The notes under the pieces were generated by a model. That model made no database searches. It was not told the origin of the DNA and worked only from the letters and a program-made list of their open reading frames with translations. Shown here one piece after another: positions 51,379-60,985 of a stretch of DNA of 64,000 nucleotides. Numbering within the stretch: position 1 is the stretch's first letter; each line of letters begins with the position of its first letter. The position numbers and the translations under genes are program-made. The stretch is from Psettodes erumei (taxonomy: Eukaryota; Chordata; Actinopteri; Pleuronectiformes; Psettodidae). The stretch spans positions 1,364,001-1,428,000 of the forward strand of contig JAFBJZ010000411.1 in NCBI GenBank assembly GCA_016785225.1, given 5' to 3'.

Positions 51379-52076
51379 TTACTGTATTCTTAGTCTGGAG
51401 AAAAAGGTCAGAACTTGCTACTGGTAAATGTGCACACAGGCTGTGCGTGTTCGCAGGCATCTGCTTTTAAACGGCTTCTGGGCACAATATGTGAGATGTG
51501 TGGTGAATCAATGCGCAGGGCCTGTGCATCGCGCTGATACGTGGAAATATCACATAATGAGATGCAAATGGAGGCATGCGGAAATCAAATGGCAGTGGAG
51601 TGAAACAGCGATTTCGCCGACATAACATGTAGTTTCACTTAGAACAATCTGCTTCGTCTATTTTTGTGTCTGGTTTCTGATGATTTTTTTTTTTGGTGGC
51701 TATGAAAAATGGAAAATCGTCCAACCAGATGGACCGCAAGCAACAAAAAAAGCTCTATTCGGAGGGGGAAAGTTTTAGGGTAATTTTGTCTTATAACAAC
51801 AAATGAGGTTTTAGATCATAAATTATGAAGGTTTCTGTGAGCATGGATGCAATTACACAAACCAGAGGAGGGGCGAAAAATGACGACGCGAAAACTTCAG
51901 AAAATACAGCGAGTTTTACACAGTTGACTTGTGTACAAACCTGAGCTGCAACATTTATCATAACGAAGCAGTTTCAGATTATAAGGTCAGATACTAAACA
52001 GTGCCACATTAATTGGAAACATAATTATTATGAAGAGAAACTGGCTGGAGATGGTTCGGGAATACTGAGGAGCTGG

Positions 52077-52104
52077 TGTGTGTGTGTGTGTGTGTGCGCG
52101 CACT
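52077..52104. repeat. (TG)n-CGCG alternating tract
   Basis: TG units end in CGCGCAC. Strict alternation over about 28 bp in the presumed pitx1 5'UTR intron. Confidence 0.9.
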
Positions 52105-53023
52105 AGTGGGGGAAATTCAGGGGGAAAAATACTTTTAAAGTTATGGTGGAATCATGCGGCAAATGGAAAGTGTCGACTTTCATTGGTTTTTGAAAGAAAA
52201 ACTCTTTTGTGTGTATTTTTTGTCATATAGAGGACTACTACCTGAAGTTACCAGTCATTCTTTTATATATAAATATATATAAATATATATCTGTAAACCC
52301 ACAGTAAACGGCTGCTGGGCTGAGTAAACATACAGTATGATGGATGTAGGCATGTCAAGCGAGCTTAAGATGAACAAGGAGAGGGTCGTTTAAATAAAAT
52401 CCTTTTCGGGTTTTTTTTCTTTTTAGAAAAAAGACATTTACTTACATTTTAATGGATGATTTGTCTTCTGGGTGTCTTCCCTGTGATGGCCATTAGAGGT
52501 TGTTTTATTTACACCTGCATCCCCTCTGTCAGGTTGTTTGTTAGTTGTCAGGCTCCAGGTCAAACAGGCCTTGGACCAAGCAGGGAAAACCATCACCAAG
52601 GCAATAATCAGCTCTGTCCTTCTCCAGTTACCGACCGTGTCCAGTTACATCTCCACTGTTGTCCTTGCCTTTTGGAGTCCGCAGCTCGCCAGCTTTAATT
52701 TTCTACACGCTTTGTTTTCTGGCACCGTGGTCAGCTTCACCCCCCCCCCACCCCCCCAGCCCTGCGAGAGAGAACAAAAAAATACACTAAGACTGTATTT
52801 TCGCATGTGTTCAGTGTGTGTGTGATTAATGAAGTCGTTTGCCGAGTTTATTTTCACTTCTTGGAAGAAAAAAATATATGAGTGTTTGCATTGCCACTGG
52901 CCTTTAACCTGTCCTGCCGGATGGAAAGGCTTTTTAACTCATCCATCACACGCAAGTGCCCTCCAGAGCAGAGGAGGAGCGGGACGCAGGCAGGGATGCA
53001 GGCTAAGGGGCTGGGTATTTGGA

Positions 53024-53036
53024 CCCCCCCCCCCCC
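53024..53036. repeat. poly(C) 13 with TCC units
   Basis: Thirteen C followed by three TCC units. A related C-rich run lies at about 52740-52758. Both could form quadruplexes on the complementary strand. Confidence 0.9.
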
Positions 53037-53194
53037 TCCTCCTCCTCATCTATCAGCCTGTAATATCTGCTGGAGGACAGGGGAAGGTAGAATCACAGAA
53101 ACTCCTCCATGGAAACTCTCCATGTGCCGTAAATCCCATAATATTCCTATGGGGACTTCAGGGTCAGTGCGTTTAGTATGATCTTATTGTGATT

Positions 53195-53236
53195 TTAAAA
53201 AAATATATATTATAATATATAATATAATATAATATT
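53195..53236. repeat. AT-rich ATAATAT low-complexity tract
   Basis: Repeated ATAATAT/TATAAT units. A similar short ATATATAAAT tract lies at 52264-52291. Confidence 0.9.
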
Positions 53237-55630
53237 GGGGGAAGGGTAGGTTTATGAGACACTCAAACACGAGTAGTTCTGCTCATAATTTATGGGTGTC
53301 TTCTAAAAGTAAGGATACTTGCACTACCGTTAGAAACCGCCCCATCTCGCCCCATGCGCACTAAACGGATGGAACCGGTGCACTCCCATCTAACGAGCAC
53401 CCTGCATTCAACCGTCGAAAACCTGCATAGTAAATACCACCTGCTGACTCGACGGGACGACCGGGTCGTCGAGGTTACATAATTACTACAAAATGCATCG
53501 CCCATCGGTTGTACCCCCTTGTTGTGCACCCGGGTTACTGAATCCGTCTCGTTTCCTGAGCCAAATCATCTAAAAAAAACCGTTTTTCACGCACTTGAGT
53601 GCATCTTGGAGAGCGGGGGAGCAGGTTACAGTGAACGAGGATTTTGGTGGACTATATAGGGTAAGGGTCGACCTTGTTGCAGAATACAACAGCAAACAAC
53701 AGGCCACTGTGGCTCACATTTAAGGTGGAATTTCAAAAAAAAAAAAATCTTGTGTGAAATGGTTAATCCATTTTCAAGATATCCACACTTCTCAGTGAAT
53801 TCGTGACAGGGCTGCAAATGTGTCGACATTTAATACAGGCCGCTGTGTGAGCCTCTGCGCAGAAAGAGGCCGATAAAGATGTGGAGGGGAAAATGCAGGT
53901 AGATTGTTGAGAGCTTGCACAATAGGTCTTTTGAAAGGGCCTTCGGGGGGCAGCTTTCCGGTCGGACGGGGGATCTCATGTCATTCAATGGCCGAAAACG
54001 CTCGAGACTGGCGCCGGTGACAGTCCCGGGTTCTGAGGCCCGCGCCGGTGCGCGTTTACCTGACACATGTAGGCTACGGCGAGTCAACAGGTCGGGTGGG
54101 CTCCGATTACGAGAGAGACTAAATACTGGTGGCCTGTAATCAGCCTGGGGCAATAAATGTGTGAGTTGATGTTTGGCTATTTATGTTCTGCGGACTTTTG
54201 GCTCACCATTATAGGCGCAAGTGCAACACGCATAATAAAGCATCTGTCCTTGTCACCGCTCAGAGCTGGGAAGGGGTTTCTACTTCTTGGGAAACCAAGT
54301 TTGCCGTTGAGTTGGACAGTTTGACTTCTCTCATTTTTAGCCCAAAAAGCGGGCTCCTTAATTTCAGAGAAAAACACACAGACTTCAACATAGAGCTGGA
54401 CTCACAAATCGCCTGGGCGTAACATACTCGGCCCTTTAAAAAAATCGTCAGACATGTCAGTATCACGTTCTAATTTTAACCGGCAGATGTTTGCTTCTCT
54501 TTTAAGAAACGCGATTAAAAAACCCAGTAGGTCTACCGCGTGCGATTCGAACCGCAATCACGGTAAAGCAGCGCACAAAGATCAGTTATGCGAATCGAGG
54601 GCCCAAAACGTTGATACCGCCCAAAATGAGCCCATGGCCGTATTGCGCGAGAAACAAACACACTAGAACAAAATTGCTGCTTGTATCGGTCTGAAATAAA
54701 ATTAAATCGTCTGATTCCCCAAACAGTAGCAGGTAAAATGAAAGAGGTTTTGCGACCAGTAGGCGCCGCTGCGTTTTCTAACAAATACGTTTGTGGGGAA
54801 AAACGTCTTATTTCTCCTGGAGCTGTTGCATTGCTGCGGGATTTTTGCTGCTCTCCAGCGCGGGACACACGCTGGTAGCAGTCTGTCAATATCCGGGGAG
54901 GATCCTCACGCTCTGGGGACCACGATTCATTTTACCTGATCTGAGCAGAACTGACCCAAGTCCGCCAGAAAAACACCTAGCTCGTCAGCTCCGTCTAAAT
55001 TATCCCACGTGACCTAATTAGATTCAGGTTCTAAACCGCCTACATAGTTTCAGCCCATAAACCACAATGCCGTCCATTCAGTGAGGTCCGGGCGCCTACA
55101 ACAGGCCACCGCTGGCTGCCATTTATGCGCCCGTGCCAACTAAACGGACTCGAGGCGAATGTGTCAACATCAGCAAATCGGGTTATCTGTGCTCTCACGA
55201 TATCACCGGAACATCCATCATAATACGATTAGCGCGGAAGGGGCTGGGATCCAGCTGTGCGGCCGTGAGCGGGGCCTCGGATCAGAGTGGACTGCTGGAG
55301 TTTGGATCGGGTTTTTAAAAATCGTGTTTGAATATAAACCGGCGGCTGTTTGGCGAAAGTGCAGACCCTCTCCTGTCAACAGGTTATTATTCACCGTCTT
55401 GGCCTGTTTGGTAGAAAACGGCCACGCTACAGCTCCAGATAGAAAACACGGCGTGTGAAGCGCACGAGAGCGAGCGCGCCCGGACGTGTCTGGCTGTTCC
55501 ACGGCCTTAGTCAGAGGCAGAGTTTACCTGTGAGCCGATGGAGCGACACTTGTCAGTTTATACAGTGCGATCATCACCGTGTACTTCTCTAACAGAAGAG
55601 ACACGTGAGGGCCATGCTGGACGGCACATA

Positions 55631-55632
<2 letters not shown>

Positions 55633-55670
<38 letters not shown>
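55633..55670. repeat. (GT)19 microsatellite
   Basis: Pure GT for 38 bp, 111 bp before the 47-unit array and in the same orientation. Confidence 0.98.
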
Positions 55671-55672
<2 letters not shown>

Positions 55673-55780
55673 GCGCACCCAGCAGCGCTGCGCTGAACAC
55701 ATTCAAGCATGCCAGCATGAATAAAAGGCCCATTTTACTCTCAGAGGGCAAAGCGCTACACTGCGCGCTCCCGATAACTG

Positions 55781-55781
<1 letters not shown>

Positions 55782-55875
<94 letters not shown>
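55782..55875. repeat. (TG)47 microsatellite upstream of pitx1
   Basis: Uninterrupted TG for 94 bp, the longest pure array in the window. It lies 0.63 kb before the pitx1 start and 0.18 kb before the proximal CRE. Alternating purine-pyrimidine of this length favours Z-DNA. Confidence 0.98.
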
Positions 55876-55878
<3 letters not shown>

Positions 55879-56039
55879 CAAAAAATGTCCGTATGTCGAC
55901 CGTGTATTAAGTGAATAAACTGTCAGTGGGGATGGTCTGCTTTGCTCGCTGCATCTACTGAGGACGTCTGTCGATTACGCATGCGACAAAAAACAAACGT
56001 TTAATTAACGAACGGCGCTTGCTTTTCTTTTTCCCCCCC

Positions 56040-56345
56040 TCCATTTGCACTAGCTTGACGTCAGACTAAAAAAAAAAAAAAGCCGTTTCGGTCGATCATT
56101 TCTTGCAGCGGGCAGGTGGGTGGGACTGCTCATTTTGGGGAGGTTAAACGGAGCAGATGGGTGGGTCTCATGTGTGGGCTGTGAGAGCCGGAGCTTCCTC
56201 TCAGCACAGCGGACAGAAGCTTTTCCCTGCAGCGGATAGAGGGAGTGCGCGCTGGGCCGTCTCTGCTGCAGAGGAGGGGAAGGGGCACTGTGTGACTTTT
56301 TTTTTTTTTTTGATATATATATTTATTTCTGTCTTTTTTGTCGAA
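56040..56345 (+). promoter_or_regulatory. candidate proximal pitx1 promoter
   Basis: A second full CRE, TGACGTCA, lies at 56056-56063. GC-rich sequence follows, and an ATATATATAT element at 56313-56322 could act as a TATA box, giving a start near 56345. Transcripts starting further up would carry a 91-codon upstream ORF (56157-56432), which would disfavour translation of Pitx1. Whether this promoter or the one near 49.9 kb is used cannot be decided from sequence. Confidence 0.4.
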
Positions 56346-56371
56346 GAACTGTCGTGGAAATTTCCCCCTGC

Positions 56372-56512
56372 ATGGTTCATCCTCTCATGTCGTGGTGTGT
56401 GTCTGGCAGCGGGTGGATTTTTTGTAGCGTAGCTGTTGAGGGGAGCTTTGCGAACCCCGGGATTTCACCCCGTTTCCTCTTTGTACGCATCCTTCTCTTC
56501 AAGGTGGGATGA
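56372..56512 (+). other. 46-codon upstream ORF overlapping the pitx1 start
   Basis: An ATG at 56372 (second in-frame ATG at 56387) opens a stop-free frame ending at TGA 56510-56512. This overlaps the pitx1 ATG as ATGA. Its last codons read ILLFKVG. The FK followed by G lines up with the FKGGM segment at the PITX1 start but is one base out of frame. It would be present only in unspliced or proximal-promoter transcripts. It may be regulatory, a splice-acceptor region, or the trace of an indel. Confidence 0.5.
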
Positions 56513-56653
56513 ATTTGGACAGAATCGCAGAGGCAGTGAGAGCACCGCCGCCCCGTGACGTGGCCCCCGCGTTTCATTTACCGAGAACTTCAAACAGCAG
56601 TCGAGAAACTTTAGAGAACTCAAGCAGCGAGTCTTCAGACACAGAGCTGGCAG
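56509..56653 (+). CDS. pitx1: pitx1 coding exon 1
   Basis: The exon encodes residues 1-48 plus one base of codon 49. It ends at CTGGCAG followed by the donor GTACAC. The N-terminal activation region is Pro/Ser-rich, and the acidic [12 protein letters not shown] stretch aligns with PITX1 of tetrapods. The ATG overlaps the TGA of an upstream reading frame (ATGA at 56509-56512). Intron 1 is 1212 bp and phase 1. Confidence 0.9.
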
Positions 56654-59600
56654 GTACACAGTCAAGAGTGCTTTGAGCAACTCGATTCCTTCTTCTGAGT
56701 TTATTTTACGCACGTTTGCGGTGGGCTGTCACAGAGACATGCCCGCCAGGCTACGGGGAAAAAATGGAGACAATATTTTAGTTAACTTGTTTGTCCCTGT
56801 GTTTGCTTATTCTCACTGCAGTGACGATTTATTTCCGTGTGTTGTCGTGTATCATGCAAATGGGTATACTCCATCCAAACCTATCTCTTGCAATCCATTT
56901 TAGTTTGGGCTTTTTCTACTGCTTTTTCCCCCCAGTGCGCATAAATACAACAAACAGTGCAAATAGTCCAGTCGTTGGTGCAGTTACACCCCATTTTTGT
57001 TGTTTATTGCGCTGGCTGAGCCAAATATTTGGCAGGATACCGAGGTCTGTCAGGGAAAAATGTGCAGAACAGCCTGGCCTGCTGTCAGTAAATGCATTAA
57101 AACAAACTATAAATATCAGGCTCTTCCACCGATCTGAACTGAAAGCCAGAAGGTCTGTATTAACAATTCTCGGAGAAGCTTTTTGCTCTTCGACTTCTCC
57201 ACATTTTCAGAAAAACAAAAGGCTCCCTTTCACTCTTAGGCCACTTGACGAAGAAATAGCAAGCAGCGCGTGAATGTATCACGGGGCTTTTGGGAAGTTA
57301 AATTAAGAATTATATCGTGGGCTTAGGTTTAAGTTCCTTATTTTTTATTAGTGTATTCCTTTTTTGTGATCAACATTTGCACGTGTTGACCTTCCAAGTT
57401 TAATGACGGAATCTTATTATTAGGTAACCAGTACAAGATAGTAGGTGAGAGATAAGGGTGGGCAGACCTCGTAGTAAAGAAAGTACTATTGACTGAAGGC
57501 AGATCCGAGTGTGTTTGAAAGAATCGATACAAACCTCCCAGACATGTTTGTAAATATTTAGCTTTAAGCTGTCACTTCTCTTCGCGGGCTTATTTTTATG
57601 AAGAACTTTGTAAACAATTTATTTATGGCTTTGGCTTTGGTTATTTCCTGCTGACGGGCCTTTTCTGTTATTGGCCAGAAACGTTAGTTTGCAAGTTGCT
57701 CCATTCATGTCTGTCTCATTTAACCTTTACGGCGCAAATAACTTATTGATTGCAATAAGTTCAATAAGTTATTTGCGTCATAGTAAATGACATTATTTAA
57801 ATGCTATTCAAAGTAGCCCACAGCTGTAACATGCAATGATTCCCCCCCCGATTTATGATTTGCAGAAAAGGAGAGGAGTGCTGAGCACAGGAGCGATGAC
57901 GGGAACGCGGACGACCCCAAGAAGAAGAAGCAGAGGCGGCAGCGGACTCACTTCACGAGCCAGCAGCTGCAGGAGCTGGAGGCCACTTTCCAGAGGAACC
58001 GGTACCCGGACATGAGCACCAGGGAGGAGATCGCCGTGTGGACAAACCTGACCGAGGCCAGAGTCCGGGTAAGAGGCCTGCAGGCGGACCGTCGGCCGTA
58101 CGTGAAGTGCGCACAATGCGTGCGTGAACACGATTACGCAGATGAATTGGTGCATTCAGTATTCTTCGGCCATTTCATAAATAAGACAAATAATTTCAAG
58201 ATGCACTTAATCCAATAGATGATTATGTTTTAAGCCAAACTCACAGAAGTAAATAATTATAATAACATTAATAAATTCAAGTCAGCTTCCAATACTAGAA
58301 GAACACCTTAATATCAGAGTAACGCTGTGTTGGGATGAGTACGAATTTCTCGCATTATATTCCAATAAAGCTGAATTGACTTGATTTGCTGCAACCGAGC
58401 TCATTTAAGTTTAGAAAACTCCCTCTCCCAGCATTTATGTTTCACACCGGGACATGCCGACAACAGCATCCACTGTCGTGTGTGGCACTGAGGTCGATGC
58501 CTCCCTCGCTTTTCCTCGAAAGACTCACGAACTGAAAACGTGTACATGACCGCGGCGACTTTAAACAGCTCAGTCAGCTCGATGCTGAATCTCCGATAAA
58601 GGGATATTTTCTAAAACTGCCGTGTTAACAGATGTGGAGTTGCAGTCATCCCTGACTGCCTGCTCCACTGCGCCCCAAAAGCAAATCATCTTTTACAAAA
58701 GGCACTTGGTTAATCCTCGGCCCCACGCGCTATTCTGACATGAGCAGGGAACAAGACTGAGCGTCTTTTTTTTTTTTTTTAAACGCGCGTTCACGCACGT
58801 AACATACGTCATGTTAGAAAAAAATTAGCAGAAAATGCGAGCTGTCTTAATGACACACGGTCTTTAAGGGCGTGCGCGCGCTGCTAATGGAGCCAACGGG
58901 AGATTTATCTTTCGATGACATCATCACCAGTCCGGACCCTCATTTCTCCGAATGGAGGAGCCTTCGTGTCGCATCGTTTCACAGGAAACGCGTGTGATTT
59001 TGTTTGTTCGTGGAGGGTGACGTATTTACAACGTGGGAATAAATATATATATATTTGAACAATATCTGAAGTAACCAATTTTAAGCTATGATAATAATAT
59101 GATCCTTTAAACGCTACATGTCTATGGAAAACGTCACATCCCGTTTTAAATTCGGACAGGTAATAATGCTGGCTGCTCTTTTCTCTGAAGAAAAAATGTG
59201 GATGCCAGAAACGGGCGTTAAACAGAAAACAATCGCACTCGGTTTTCATTTACGGCAACTGGCGCCTGGCGGCCCGGCCTTGCAAAATCCACGGTCTCAA
59301 ATTGCATAAAAATGCATACAGCTATTTATATTGCAGTGGGGGGAAAAAGTTAAAAAGAAAAGAGAACTCGGAAAAACTTTAGAGTGCTGGATCTTCTTTT
59401 CTCGGGCCAAGAATGGGCGAATTTCAAACAGTGCTGCCTTTTTTTATTTTCGCGAAGAAAAAGGAAAACATTGTAAAGTTCCGGACGTGACACAGGGCAC
59501 ACTGAACACTTCATATTCATATATCAGTTTTTAATGTAATGCCTTGACATTTTAAAGTGTTTGGATGGACACTGCTCTAATTAAGCGGGTCAGAAAGCAC

Positions 59601-60935
59601 ACTGAGATGGAATTATGTGTGTGGGGTCAGATTTTGTCGAATGTCACGATCGTGCAATAAGCCCTAGTGAGGCTTTTTGCTCATTAATGCGTTTGTGCGT
59701 GTGTTTTTTTATTTTTTTAATTATTAGTATTTTTTATTGCTCGGTTGGTTTAGGAAGCCGGTGCCTCGCGCCAGCGGTGCCGTGAAGTGCAGCCCGCGTC
59801 TGTCACATCGCTCACGTCTTTGTGGACAATTTGTCCGCAGCACCCTGTTCCCCGCACAGCTATAAATAGCCTCCGCGGGCCCGCCTGATGATACCACTTG
59901 TAAACTGTTTCCACTATATGAATTAAAAATGACTCGCAGAGTGCCCAGCGAACGGATATTTTGTCAGGTTTCGATAAGGGCTGAGGATCTCCAGAGGCAC
60001 GTTTCTGATTCATTTACAGTCATCCAACGTGCGTGTTTGACTGGCGGTGTAAACGTGTTGGTTTTATTTTGAGCAGTCTGACCTACACGCGCTAACACAC
60101 GGGTAGCCATTAATTCCGTCGCGTACAACGCAGGACTAAGCCAGTGCTGAAAACGAAGTAAAAATAGGTGAATGGAAGCCAACAACTCAACGCACGCTTC
60201 GCTCGAAACCGTTCTTGAATTAGTCAACTACGTTTGGACACAAATAAAAATCATGATGACTCACTTGAAATAAATTTCAACAAGAGGCCCTATAATATTA
60301 AAAATAAAAACTAGGCCTATCAAAAATTTCCCTGAGGAGAGATATTGGGAAAAAAAAAATCATTTGGGATGATTATGGATAAAAACGTACTCGTTAAATT
60401 TAAACGTATATGCACGCACCTGAGCTAATTTACCACTTCATCTAACAATTTCTGATAAATTTAAATAAACGTGACGTAAAAATACGGCTTTAAGAAACAC
60501 TTATAAACAAACCCAAACAAGAAGCAGCAGGAACTGACCGCCCTGACTATGACGAGGCCAACCGCCTGTGCGTCACTTGATCAGCACTCAACAGTACTGT
60601 CCACGCGTTATTTATTAAGCATTTTAAACCAGTCTCAAGACTTTGAAAATTAAAATTAAGGAAGTTGTATGAAATGAGACGGGAATCAGTTTGGGCCGAC
60701 GGATTCACGATTTTTTCTTCCTGTAGTTTTGATTGTGCCTCCGAAATATTTAACCAACGATATTTTTAACACCCCAATGCAAATTAACAGCAACAGTTAA
60801 ATATATTCGACTTTGATTTTTGTTTCTTTTTCAGATTTTTATTTACACACAATTTAAAGTCACGTAAAAAACGTGATGTGTAATTTGCCTGTCCTGACTA
60901 AAAGCCTAACACATCCTGAAGGCACTACAATAATA

Positions 60936-60985
<50 letters not shown>

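Larger units (their letters stand above)
50121..56503 (+). other. presumed pitx1 5'UTR intron / upstream region
   Basis: If the donor at 50121 joins the acceptor at 56502-56503, this is a 6.4 kb intron. It is rich in CpG at 50160-50400 and 53300-55520, and in TG arrays. A TAATCC site lies at 53764-53769. Short frames here are not conserved-looking. Confidence 0.5.

Noticed and set aside
54520..54620. tRNA-like GGTTCGAATC on the minus strand near 54545
   Set aside because: The stem around it does not form a proper five-pair T arm, and no A box or acceptor stem is found.
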